64,000 bases of DNA from Rhynchopus sp. YZ270_cl-10. Lineage: Eukaryota > Euglenozoa > Diplonemea > Diplonemida > Diplonemidae. Shown here one piece after another: positions 46,601 to 53,345 of this stretch (position 1 is its first letter; every line of letters begins with the position of its first letter). The stretch is taken from positions 310,001-374,000 of the forward strand of contig OZ037841.1 in NCBI GenBank assembly GCA_964035575.1, given 5' to 3'. A program made the position numbers and the translations under genes. The notes below the pieces were generated by a model. It did not search any database, had not been told where the DNA came from, and saw only the letters and a list, made by a program, of their open reading frames with translations.

Positions 46601-46810
46601 AAAATGACTTAACAGATCGACGCTGCTCAGACTCTCGCTGCCAACGGATAAACGGGCGTTGATGAAACTCTGCACGATGTGCTGGGCTGCGGGCCAAATG
46701 TCGATTGGCACGCGGACCGTCACTTCGTGTGAGGTGTCTTTCAACGCCACAGCGCGTGTGGCAATGCGAGAACTGAATGAGTCCTTCAGGGTAGTCTTTT
46801 CAACAGGCAT
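34628..46810 (-). CDS. Type I fatty acid synthase, fully fused, 4060 residues
   Basis: Makes saturated fatty acids from acetyl- and malonyl-CoA in the cytosol; this is the fungal-type alpha and beta chains in one polypeptide. Order and landmarks, with residues from nucleotide position: acetyltransferase GHSQG near 267; enoyl reductase GRPPIVVPGMTPTT near 590; MaoC-like dehydratase with a hot-dog PIHTNPYFADLAGLPNTIVHG near 1590; malonyl/palmitoyl transferase GQGSQSQG near 1683 and GHSLGEYSS near 1823. Two acyl carrier domains follow, with phosphopantetheine serines in GGRSTLQNEI (near 2235) and AGKSTLQNEI (near 2425), each after Ala/Pro linkers. Then ketoreductase TGCGRGSIG near 2860 with YAESK near 3015; ketosynthase with active Cys in GACATAVES near 3473 and histidines in FHGTSTQ and GHPKGA; C-terminal phosphopantetheinyl transferase IGCDVE and KWAAKEA near 3937-3990. 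No introns. The order and double carrier match thraustochytrid FAS. Confidence 0.97.
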   Translation of the reverse strand: MPVEKTTLKDSFSSRIATRAVALKDTSHEVTVRVPIDIWPAAQHIVQSFINARLSVGSESLSSVDLLSHFIRYLCVSRESHAIEVLKACMEHMDSEFLRGQDAHSVDMEPAEMQSVLSAVFQANTHLKAQGFPQMYTPQSNFVRSAQDGNTTVGAVFGGQGYEYFAELQALYLSYKPIMHDMLVTFTAALQEDATSPEAAASSLVLKGLNVLDWMKDENKVPSSHYLISAPVSMPLIGLTQLLQYAVSLKTMGLNPGDMAKLLKGASGHSQGVLPAVVVAGSTTWDEFVQKGATCLRMLFWMGLRSQLKMPTVTSNPKILQDSHAAGEGIPQRMLSITSLPVAAVKKVVSDTNQYLEEESKVFISLVNGTHQIVTSGPDRSLYGLNVALRKMKGAASSDQSRVPYSKRKTPFTTTYLPSTVPFHSPYLADVPALVKEDFKRLNLSFGAADLAVPVFSIKDGSDLRKAEDLTSTLAEEILATPVDWPAVCKSLNKAEVSHVVDFGPGGISGCGKLVHHNLDGSGTQVVVAGAGTGHAGQLLPRAVLYDTIAEPQKGVNWAEKFSPKLVRCAATGKVHIDTRLSRLMGRPPIVVPGMTPTTISGKLIAATLNAGYQIEISGGGHFMMSMLDQKIEYIQENTRPGEGVSINMLFLNQHLWGMQFPHVQELRRRGIPIEGITIAAGVPSPDKAAEYIEAFVKAGVKHITFKPGAEGTIKQVVAIAEAHPEVQIIMQWTGGRSGGHHSFEDQHDAILRTYGLCRRVPNLILVAGGGLGDAESTLKWLTGEWSTKFGRSPMPFDGVLMGSRLMVAKEAETSPDVKKLIAEAPGITEEEEATWETTYQKPHGGIITVTSELGEPIHKIATRGVKFWKELDDTIFSLPRDKQYAAILEKKHHIIERLNQDCQKVFFPAKADGTAVDSVEYMTYEEVTRRLVALLFDIAGSWVDVTLRNFTGKWMKRVEERFATSAGSSIIPNFNVLSSPAPFLDAFFELYKGASRQTLSTEDADHFISLCAFPAQKPIPFVPCLDARFNTWFKKDSLWQSEGLEYVMGHDAGRVCILHGPVAARYSTKVDEPVADILGGIYEGQIQGLQERGAVVEEVEYFGGPLPQAVSLPDSVEVGGSDDENTFVIASDASELPTQEDWLEAISGDVASWLKAFLCCKEVVKGTGKHSRWVKNVVRDIMRPRPGQRVVVPIGEKRIPTSLTIYDDNTPAVIVTKEGKLITLAITSFSQHHSEPLHLELQYEYVPAHGVTPIREVEEGAVDRVKSFYARLWLGDELAKEALADPRSPWELSALGSDNASITVARGPLIDFCRVVGNKNEAYVATNHVVNAPLDYAMVVGWKSVVRALFAKCIGGNLLSLVHMGNSFRVLQRGLMIKEGDELSSVGEVTSVQNDNDNKVVVVKGTISRRGEKVIEIVSRFLYRGEGSDWGNTFSHEMHQPHEMHLKDATSAAIVTSKKWISWTDASLVKKGSELTFNTQSMQKFKAGGGFSHLSVTGDVFIKLSTKEDVRIGTISFEGSDIEQDPVASFLTRHAIPVKDQSLFDSARVLEISDEVFDASTQCPDVNMPYSVVSGDTNPIHTNPYFADLAGLPNTIVHGMWTSASIRRIVETFAADNQPHRIGLYSVDFVGMVMPGDVLTTTLTHVGMTQGKKLINVSVSTQDGTAVLKGVAEVEEAPTAYIFTGQGSQSQGMGMELYGASSVAKQLWDRADSHLRSSYGFSILDVVRRNPKELTIHFGGKQGALMRDNYRSLVYEVVQADGTMRSLPLFPGVTEKSPFHTFSSPKGLLHATQFTQPALTLMEVAAYKDMEEKGLVQRDACFAGHSLGEYSSLAALAEVLSIEALVDVVFYRGMTMQVAVPRDTQGRSDYGMVAVNPGRVAEGFDQDALQIVVDSIKQQSGDVVQIVNYNVTGQQYVVSGELTTLDCLSNVLNFVKIEKMNVTKLLEKMGKEAVIEHLGKIVKGSLEKSQKRKAVNGGRAMSERGFATIPLPGIDVPFHSYFLLSGVAPFRELLKQKLNVDWVDVKVLKERYIPNLVARPFDISRDFVETVHRSSKSPKLAEVLADWKDQMNAAQQQELGYTLLIELLAYQFASPVRWIETQDVIFGEYGIERVVEIGPEPTLTTMANRTLKAKYEKHDDASSFRRTILHVIKQHDELYYSAEDAPAAAPAAATPAAPTPAPVAAAPVAVAAPAAAGPAAGVADVPITSAEILRVLVSTRVRKPLAEVPMTKSIKELVGGRSTLQNEILGDLGQEFPGFQADKPEEEPLQNLAKSLETAALGKVTSAMVSKMVGTKLPGGFGMGQVKAHFNTAHGLGSGRTDGALLFGLTMEPAKRLGSEGEGKAWLDSIATAYAASQGITLGAAAPAAGAPMMMAAPAGGGGGAPADVPDAAVTSLELIRVLVGSKMKTKPSAALDTKSIKELVAGKSTLQNEIIGDLQLEFGDAVNKIDGAAEMPLGQVAAALAESYKGLGKLGQRLTQKLISAKMPGSFGMSAVRAHLSSKGLASGRQDGVLLHAVASEPGARIASDADAKTYWDEQVASYASLNGVTLGGGGGGGGGAVMMAGPSISSGELVAMQKKQDQFVREQMTLFATYLGEDLRSGWNEAEIAKTNTADLQAELDRIREELGEDFLEGIVPKFSRMKARTYSAAWNWAQQDYMKFMYDMIHELIKPPTLSVEHQRLVWHIMNRADERFFHFIEYYNTIAYAKGGSFFNRLKAAGYLLAREIKPFEAVWMLDTENARKILTAAPRYVTVERPMAPCTNVSEDGVISYKEVPRDLIGSYAEYAKEMAKPVAMLANQAAEDPKKKRATELPPMLHLKGRSTEDPMAFEYNKKLTEVYLDSLAEIANAGITFQNKVALCTGCGRGSIGIEIVKMLLAGGCKVICTTSSYSRKTCDFYREVYESWGAKGSALHVTPFNGGSQTDIKSLVDFVYDDVKSEGLATDIDFIIPFAAISEQGMEIDNIGSRSELAHRIMLTNVLRLLGMVKTRKEAIDQESRPTQVLLPMSPNHGIFGGDGLYAESKIGLEVLFNKWHSEKWGKYLTIVGASIGWTRGTGLMAANNLVAEGIEKLGVRTFSTPEMALNLVSLMHPNVVKLAEHNPVWADLNGGLHLVQDLNNISSSLRASIREDAAQRSAVASEHNKEQESISKGAQPPTPSINVRANMQFAFPEVKNYETLSHDLGHLKGMVDPAKVVVVTGYGEVGPWGSARTRWQIEAEGKLSLEGCIELAWVMGFITYQKDPKYSGWVDTKSKKQLKDTDIKAEFEEKILNHTGVRFVEPELHDGYDPKKKTFMHQVSIDKDMAAVECGEDEAKAFKLQHGDSVDIWPTGDGVWQARLKKGAQMYIPKALNFSRTVAGQLPTGWDAERYGLPKDIIQQVDPVTLFTLVSTVEALVTSGITDPYEFYKYVHVTEVGNTSGGGIGGMSALQGIFRKRFLDQPVQNDILQESFINVMPAWVNLLLLSASGPIKTPVGACATAVESVEIGVETILSGKAKIVIAGGYDDFTEEGSYEFANMKATSNAHEELLKGRVPSEMSRPTTTSRAGFMESQGAGMHVLMSAEVAFEMGVPIYGIVALTNTAMDKEGRSVPAPGQGILTTARESRGVEAPRLLDFDWRKRQIKMERDNIARWVEGEHEYLTEELSRLPEEMPTAEREAVTAQRLQEIRDGARRKEQAALDVFGQGFFVNNPSIAPLRGALAVWGLNVDDISVASFHGTSTQANDLNESEVVNTQVAHLGRSPGNVLPTVFQKWLTGHPKGAAAAWMLNGCLQMLENQTIPGNRNADNVDEKLSNFKHLYFPSRTLKRVDIKACLLKSFGFGQVGGEVLLLHPDYILASLDEAQYNRYMAIRGQRQESSYKRYHESLTGGKLIQVKDAPPYTEEQTQTVYLDPLARATLDAKTGKYTFKSYTGPKIHRTAAGDAEKAVLAEKSSQKGIGCDVEVLNAIPIDNETFLERNFTDAERREAAAAASPRAAFAAKWAAKEAVIKAVSSFQDNGAAPVWDGPSAPLREIEVAADCTVSFQGRAAEAAATAGVKKVEVKIATSGLYSIAYAQAM

Positions 46811-48534
46811 CTTAGCGGTTGCGTGTAGTGTAGAACGAAAAAGAAAGTGGGGAAAAAAAAAGGGTTACAAAGGTTTCTTTGCTGAAGACAAAAAGAAAAA
46901 GAGAGTAAAAAAAAAGGTGTAAAAAAATGTAAGTTTTCTCACTAAGTTAACAACTTCCGTAGTTTTTTTTTGTTTTTTTTGTCGTGCGAAGGGACAAGAA
47001 AAATAAAAGTTGGCGAAAAGTTGTGAAAGCGGGAAAAGCTTGGTTTTTTTTTTTTGCTTTTAAAGACTCTTTTCTTTTGTTGTTCAAACAAAAAGAAAGC
47101 GGTGTAGAAAAAAGTGTTCTAAAAAATATAAGAATAAAGGCGGAATATAAGTAATATAAGAGAGTGAGCAAGAGGCTTGAAGGCTTATAACTGTGTGGAG
47201 TGTTTGTGGGTGTTTTGCGTGGTTAGGGTTGGGAGAGAGAGGGGGAGGGAAATGGAGCAATACGCCAAAACTAAGATAACCGCAGCTTTTTTCATTGTGC
47301 AAAATATTCGAGCACGCCTTAGAGAAGAAAAATAAATGTGTGTTTTGAAAGAAATTGAACATTGACCTTTGGGTGACCCCCTGCCCGTAAGGGATAATGG
47401 GACAAGAGAAGGTGTCTGCGGGAGGTTGGGGATACATCCCAGGACGATGTGTGGACGTCGAGACCTTGAGTTTCACACAGTCGGCCGTCCTGACCCATTA
47501 TGTGTACGGTGTTAGAAAGCATGCGTGGAAGAATTCCTGCGTGCAGACAACTCCCAGTGTGTGTGTGGTGTTGAGAGGAAAAAAGAAAGTTGAGAGTTGA
47601 ATATGTGCAAAAAAAAGTAGAGTTGAAATACAAAGCCCTCTCGTAACAATGTACCTTGGTACAATGACCGGCTATACCGGGATGGACAGACCACGAAAAC
47701 ATCCATTTTCGTGGTTTACATCTGATAAAAAGATACCCAAGGTGGGTAGAGTAGCACAGAAAAGTCGCCTGAAGGGCGACTGCATTTCAGATATGCAGAT
47801 GAAGATCAACCCCAAACAATAATTATTTTGACAATGTGTTGGTTTAGTGTTGACCATGCAGACAGTCTTCACTATTTTCTTTATTTTTTTTTGCATGAGG
47901 CCATTTTTGTGGAAACAAAAAGATCCCCTTTTTATCCACAACGATACTGGAGCAAAACTGTGGAGATGAAGGAAGGGGGGTTGTGTGTCATATCAATTTT
48001 AGAGGGGGGAACACAAAGTTGACTTGGAATACAAAACCCTCGCATGACAGTGTACACGACGGTGAAGTAAATGACTTGACGTGGTTTTACTTGCGGCTTA
48101 CAACGGTGAAGCGGTTGCGGTCCTTAGGAGACAAATGTACCGACCCTCCCCCGTGAAATTGTCCCTGGGGGCAAAATACCGGTTTTTTGGGGGGGACAAT
48201 TTCACGGGGGAGGGTCGGTAACTTGAAAAAACAAATCCCTCGCGTGACAGTGTACCTAACATAAGACCTTTCCATTCCTTTGAAACCCGACGGTCTTTTT
48301 TGGACAATATACCATAACCTTTGGAGGGAGAAGATGAATGTGCAACAGGGCAATAAAAAGTCCCCTTTGTAAAAAGGTGAGGCCGCCCAATCGCAGAACT
48401 TACTACAAACCAGAAGAAAAAAATTGGAGCAGGTGAGTTGCCGTTGTGCAATCTCCACTTTAGTTTCCTTTTCCTTTTTTGTTTTTGTTTTCTTTTTTGC
48501 TCAGGACCCGAACCCCAAGACACAAGAAGGGACT
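46811..48534. other. Gene-free stretch upstream of the fatty acid synthase
   Basis: No gene is seen. It should contain the synthase's promoter and 5' leader, which is pyrimidine-rich on the gene strand (46830-46870). Also present are family B copies at 47621-47685, 48018-48056 and 48220-48256, a variant repeat at 47842-47875, a GTCGCC/GGCGAC hairpin near 47764-47780, the perfect hairpin at 48138-48220 and family G at 48422-48462. Confidence 0.6.
48138..48220. repeat. Perfect 28-bp-arm hairpin between two family B repeats
   Basis: The left arm 48138-48165 starts TACCGACCCTCCCCCGTG. The right arm 48193-48220 is its exact complement. The loop is 27 nt and includes a run of eight Gs. Perfect pairing in otherwise degenerate DNA implies recent origin or active maintenance. 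Confidence 0.9.
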
Positions 48535-50901
48535 TTACGTCTCCTCCTCTCTTGTCTCGGCAAATCCTCCGGGGGTCTCTAGCAATGGTGTAACAAATGT
48601 TTGCGATGGTTTATGCTCCTTCATGATCCCTGCCTCCTTCAGAGACGCCTCTATGTCCGCCAGCCTATCCCCGATAGACATCATATCCTGCCGACAGCGT
48701 TCTTCTGACCCACTGATTGCTTTGAAGATACGTTCCTCCATTCCCCGTAGCTCCACTGCGACGGAGCCACGTGGTGACTGCACCGGATTTTCCGCTGCTG
48801 GTGCCTTCTTTTTTACTTGGCTAATCAACTCCCGCATGCTCCGTGGTGGGCCTGGGTTCATCGATGATCCTGCCATAGGTGACTTCGTCCCGCTGGTAGT
48901 ACTAAACCCACCCGAGGTTTTCCTCTTCCCAATCGCTTCTAATAGCTTTGATGCTTGAGAGAGACCGACCTTTTTCTTCGATTCTTCATTTTTCATTCTC
49001 GCCTTTCGAAAGTGCATCGCAATGGAAGCTTCTGCGCGGGCGGACACTCCGGCATTTTGTAACTCCGATGGGGTGCTGAGCTGGGCGGTGTTGGTGCCAT
49101 TAAAATGGTGGATGTCAGGTTGCCCATCCGGTGGTTCTGCATTGTCCTGGTTCTTCTGTTGTGCCTCCTTCATTTGGGCTGCGACCATCCCTTTTAATCG
49201 GTTCGTCGTTGCCATCTTAATTCCACCAAGCTTCCCTGTAGGCGAAGTCGCTGGCGTTGACTTTTCTGAATCAGGTTGTGGTATTTCTGGAGGCGTCATT
49301 TCAACCTCTTCATTTGCTTCTGAACTCGGCGTTACCGGGGCAGTACAGCTGGCCTCCTGTCCTCCTGGCTGTTTCAATTCCGATTCAGCCTCTTCAATTT
49401 TATTCTGAATAATTATCCGAAACTCAGGATATTCCTCCAAAATTGCAATAAAATTGACCTTTGAGAGGGTGTACAATTCGCAATAAGAGAGCGCATATAC
49501 TGTGGAGTCTGAAGTGCCTACGAGAAGTGATGCTTCACCGAAGAAATCGCCCTTTTTTATGACGCGGGAGTACATTTGTCCGTCGCTTTGTGTGAGAATA
49601 TCGGCAAATCCGTGGCTAATAAAGAACATCTCTGTTGCCGCCCCGCCGCATTCTATGATCGTTGTGTGCATCTGCCAGAAGCGGAGCTCCAACGCCTTTC
49701 CTAACTCAATCCTGCACGCATCCGTCGCAGCATCAAAAATCGGTGCCAAAGAAATGAACTTCACCTTAATATAAATGCTAATGTCCTCCGACAACTGTCT
49801 CGGAAATCCGTCTAAAACAGAAGGTCCAGTACCTATCATACTTTTGAGCTGATGATAGCGAAACGACAGCGCTTCTTCGGTCAGAATTTTTGGAACTTTG
49901 AAGTGTTGGAGAAGGGCGAGGGTTTCACGCATTTTGTCGTTCCGTTCTGTTTTGACGTCGGATCGGTTGAGCATTCGTGTGAGGCTTCCTACAACGAAGC
50001 CGTTTGCGAGAATACCTACCAAAAAGAGAAAAATCGCTTGGATGCGCTCTGGATTTGACGCCACGCTGATATCACCATAACCGACTGCCGTCAATGTGTA
50101 CGTCACCCAGTACAACGCTGTGATGTAGTCACGCCCGCCCGACTCCGGCGCATCCGCCTCCCATATGATGCCAACCCTCATCAGGGCAAGCCAATGGACG
50201 CCCACAGTGAGATAGCAGGTGATGCGGATCATGGGGACACAACGGTAGATCCACCAGACATGCGCTTCTGTCACGCTTTCGCAGTCGCTTTCTAAAAACA
50301 ACCGTTTCACGCCGAAGAGACGAAATAAGCGCAAAACATGCAGTGCCTTAAACCCTGTAGACCGTTCCCCAAGGATGAGCAACGCCAGTAGGTCCATTGG
50401 CAGTGCGCTCAGCACGTCGCTGGCAAACCAGGTGCGGAGGTACCGCACCCTGATCCGTGTTGTGTTCGCCACCAAGGTCCCATTCTGCGCAAAGCTTGTG
50501 TTAAACTGCAGGTACACATCCACTAGAAGCGAGGCAGAGAGAAGCAATTCGAAATACGACTGATTTGAGAATCGAACGTCATATACTAGTGTATAAGGGA
50601 CCATCAGAGCATAGTATACACTAGTAAAGAGCACGCCTACCTCCCATACCCAACGCCAAGAATCGTCTGATAAATGCAAAAACGATCCGTTTGTTGCAGT
50701 GTGAATTGCGACATGGATTTTTGACAAATCATCTGCCCTCCCGACCTCGAGAGGAAGCACCGCCTCATCTGACTCAGCAGAGAAGAAGTTGTCGCCATGA
50801 AGACTGCCCCTCCATCCAAACACAGAGGACTGCCTATGACTATCATCCCTCGGCCCCTTCGGTGAAAACGATCCCGATACCCCTCCACTTAAGGACTCCA
50901 T
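48535..50901 (-). CDS. Voltage-gated/cyclic-nucleotide-binding-domain potassium channel
   Basis: Plasma-membrane cation channel of the CNG/HCN/KCNH superfamily, 788 residues, one exon. Six membrane segments run from about residue 65 to 310. S4 is weakly charged (LHVLRLFRLFGVKRLF near 190). The pore has the potassium filter TAVGYGD near 272. A C-linker leads to a cyclic-nucleotide-binding fold at about 370-480. Its phosphate cassette reads GDFFGEASLLVGTSDSTVYA, lacking the arginine that binds the cyclic phosphate, so it may not bind cAMP or cGMP. The C-terminal 300 residues are disordered except for a final helical segment near the end. The start at 50901 lies about 20 nt after a pyrimidine tract ending TTCAG. 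No accessory genes are nearby. Confidence 0.93.
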   Translation of the reverse strand: MESLSGGVSGSFSPKGPRDDSHRQSSVFGWRGSLHGDNFFSAESDEAVLPLEVGRADDLSKIHVAIHTATNGSFLHLSDDSWRWVWEVGVLFTSVYYALMVPYTLVYDVRFSNQSYFELLLSASLLVDVYLQFNTSFAQNGTLVANTTRIRVRYLRTWFASDVLSALPMDLLALLILGERSTGFKALHVLRLFRLFGVKRLFLESDCESVTEAHVWWIYRCVPMIRITCYLTVGVHWLALMRVGIIWEADAPESGGRDYITALYWVTYTLTAVGYGDISVASNPERIQAIFLFLVGILANGFVVGSLTRMLNRSDVKTERNDKMRETLALLQHFKVPKILTEEALSFRYHQLKSMIGTGPSVLDGFPRQLSEDISIYIKVKFISLAPIFDAATDACRIELGKALELRFWQMHTTIIECGGAATEMFFISHGFADILTQSDGQMYSRVIKKGDFFGEASLLVGTSDSTVYALSYCELYTLSKVNFIAILEEYPEFRIIIQNKIEEAESELKQPGGQEASCTAPVTPSSEANEEVEMTPPEIPQPDSEKSTPATSPTGKLGGIKMATTNRLKGMVAAQMKEAQQKNQDNAEPPDGQPDIHHFNGTNTAQLSTPSELQNAGVSARAEASIAMHFRKARMKNEESKKKVGLSQASKLLEAIGKRKTSGGFSTTSGTKSPMAGSSMNPGPPRSMRELISQVKKKAPAAENPVQSPRGSVAVELRGMEERIFKAISGSEERCRQDMMSIGDRLADIEASLKEAGIMKEHKPSQTFVTPLLETPGGFAETREEET

Positions 50902-51239
50902 TTGAAGACTTTAAGTATACTTCTGAACAAGCAGGGAAAAAAATGGGGGAGAAAAGAGAGGGTGTAGTTGCGAGAGGAAGGCTACATATTGGGGAAGGGG
51001 GGTGGGGTCTTTTGGCCTGTGATGTTGTGTTTGGGTGTCCGTTTGGAAGAGGGTGGGTATGGGGAGGGGAGGGGAAGAATAGTTGTTGATGCAGGCACCT
51101 CCAAACTGACCCACGTACAATGCAATGCCAGTCATCCGGATGAAAAAAATCACAATTACCCCACAGACAACAGAAGGTGTAAAGAAAAGGAAGCTGGTTA
51201 CCGTAGTGTGAACGGGGGAGGCGGACACAACCGCTCGGT
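50902..51239. other. Spacer with a family D repeat
   Basis: Contains family D at 51080-51140 (ATAGTTGTTGATGCAGGCAC). Other copies are at 2904-2955, 56161-56212 and 61597-61646, all plus-oriented. The long copies end with CCAGTCATCCGGATGAAA. Otherwise no feature. Confidence 0.6.
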
Positions 51240-51780
51240 AGGCCACGAACCCGCAAACCCGTGATGGCCGCTACATCACGAGGCACACACCCAACCCCCG
51301 CTCTGCACCCCCGCCTCCCAACACCGAGCCTGGACGCCCCACACCAGCACGTGCCGGCCTCCGCACGCTGGCGTGGCTGTCTGGTGTGCAGCAACGAGTG
51401 GTCCCCACGCAGAGCCCGCCTCCTGCCGTTCCACAGGCGCCCGGTGCCGTGGACATCGACGATCAGGTTCCTGCTGCCATGGCAGGACAAAGGGTGGTGC
51501 GACGAGTCATGGTCGAATGGATCGATACTGTTACCGCACTTTCTGCAAGCAAAGGCGGGTGGTCTTTGACCACTACAGCCTCATCAATCTCGAAGCGGAG
51601 AACATGGCAGTGTTTTACGCGTGGTATGGATGATGTCTCTTGGGTGGACGAGTGGAAGCAACCAGGGCTTTTGCTGCCCATTGATGGTTCTGAGGATGCC
51701 TTCCGCTGAATACGCCGAAGAGTGAAGAGGAAACTTGAAGAAAATTACTTCGAGAAAGTACAGAAGAAAAAGTAAGAAAA
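51240..51780 (+). pseudogene. Frameshifted plus-strand gene relic
   Basis: GC-rich block with an open frame from an AG at 51240 (ATNPQTRDGRYITRHTPNPR) through a Pro-rich region to VRRVMVEWIDTVT near 51530. Sense then jumps to another frame (RVVFDHYSLINLEAENMAVF, to about 51633) and back to the first (DDVSWVDEWKQPGLLLPIDG, to a stop at 51711). After that stop the same frame stays protein-like (VKRKLEENYFEKVQKKK) to 51773. Two compensating shifts plus a stop indicate a pseudogene, unless very short introns are used. The Trp/Tyr/Asp pattern recalls chromo- or Tudor-like folds, but this is weak. Confidence 0.4.
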
Positions 51781-53345
51781 ACGGGGGAGGAGGGGGTAAA
51801 GGGCTTTTTAGTTTTTAGTTATTTTTCCCCCCCTCCTTTGAACCAAGGAGGGCACTCTTTCCACATTATTTTATTTTTGAAAACTTGGTTGTATCCGTGT
51901 AGACATTCCCGAGGATGAGCTCTACAATTATTTGATTTGCAGTTTTTTTTTTGCTCAGTTCTTTTGTCCCTGGGTTTTTGTCCATTTTTGTGTTTCTGTT
52001 TATTATCATTTTTTTTTGGACCCGACACAGCTTGGTTACGTGAACCGACGTCATTCTTTGCGCGACTAAAAAGCGAAAACCAAAAACCAAAAACCAAAAC
52101 CTGTTCAGATTATTGGATTATTGAATAACGCGTAATGTCCCTATTTTTCATAGAATTACATTTCTTTTGAACAAAAATGTAAATTTGTCATAAAAAAAAA
52201 AAAAAAAACACCCCAAAAAATATAGATTTACAATCCGGGTTAAAATTTCGGACTCAATTTAAAAAAATGGACAAAAAAAAAATAGGGGATCGGGACAGAG
52301 ATAAAAAGATCACTCAGTCTCATTTTAATTCGAAGCACAGCTGCTCAAAACAAGTTTGAGATAAAATAAAGTACACAGGTACTCCCCCTGCCTTCCCCCG
52401 CCCCCACATCGCTTCACCCCTCCCCTTTATATTACTGTTCCTCCCCGCTTACCACCCGTTAAAAAAATGGAAACACACTGCAGAAATTAAGGGGAACCAT
52501 GGATCAGCGAAGAGCCCCGCCTATCCCCACTAAGAAAAGCGTTGCAAAAAAAAAAAAGGTTTGACTTGGAGTACAACAGACCGTTCGTGACAGTGTACCT
52601 CCAAAAAAAAACATCAACCATTCGGTACGTAAACAATAGGGGTGTTCCTTCACCCCCCTCCCCATTTCTTCTTCTCACTTTTTTTTTTTTTGTTTTTTTT
52701 CTTGTTATGTGTAGGCACCCAAGGATGCGCTCCACTTTTTTTTTTTTTTTTTTTTTGAAAACTTGGTTGTATTAGTGTAGACACCCGAGGATGAGCTGCA
52801 CTATTTTATTTTATTTTATTTTATTTTATTTTATTTTATTTTATTTTATTTTATTTTATTTTATTTTATTTTGCAAAAAAAAAAATGTTGGAGCAGTGGT
52901 GTAGCGTGCCACACAACGCAGTTCCTCACAAAATTTTTCCACACAACTTTTTAGCCCCACCGCCCCCCCTTTTTTTTGTTGTGTCGACAATCGCCTAACC
53001 CGTTTGGGAACATTTTTCCTTCTTTTTTTTTCTTCCCATCAAAATTTTACGATTACCTACATCACAGGCAGGTTAAGTGCCCTCTACCTGAACTGCCACC
53101 TACTAGGCTTTCTTGTTCCACGCAGTGGGGTTCCACAGCACTCATCCGAACACCCCAAAAAAGAACGCTTTTTTCCCCCTTTTTTTTTAAATTCCTCCAA
53201 CCCTTCCACACCCACGCCCCATTTAAGTCCATAAACAGAAAATATCCGCTGATGTGTGTCCAGAAGTACCCTAGATTTCCACAAACCCGGAGTTTGCAGG
53301 ATTTATATGCCCCCCGTTTATGAGAAAACGAGATCGCTCCAAATC
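51781..53345. other. Gene-free stretch with simple repeats and family A/B/F/G copies
   Basis: No gene is seen. It has family A at 51878-51930 and 52754-52805 (and part at 52706-52739), family B at 52560-52600, family F at 52981-53002, and a diverged family G at about 52885-52920. A pentanucleotide array lies at 52803-52871. Several A/T runs exceed 15 nt. Confidence 0.6.
52803..52871. repeat. Pentanucleotide microsatellite (ATTTT)n
   Basis: About thirteen ATTTT units directly following a family A repeat, as if expanded from its T-rich tail. Confidence 0.95.

Noticed and set aside
41150-46612. 1820-codon plus-strand open frame opposite the fatty acid synthase (also 36770-39622, 950 codons)
   Set aside because: It is an antisense shadow. 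The synthase uses very few codons whose complements are stops, so the opposite strand stays open; the predicted protein has no domain logic.
52803-52871. Telomere-like or centromere-like satellite
   Set aside because: It is a plain ATTTT microsatellite; no G-rich telomeric unit occurs and the array is only 69 nt.
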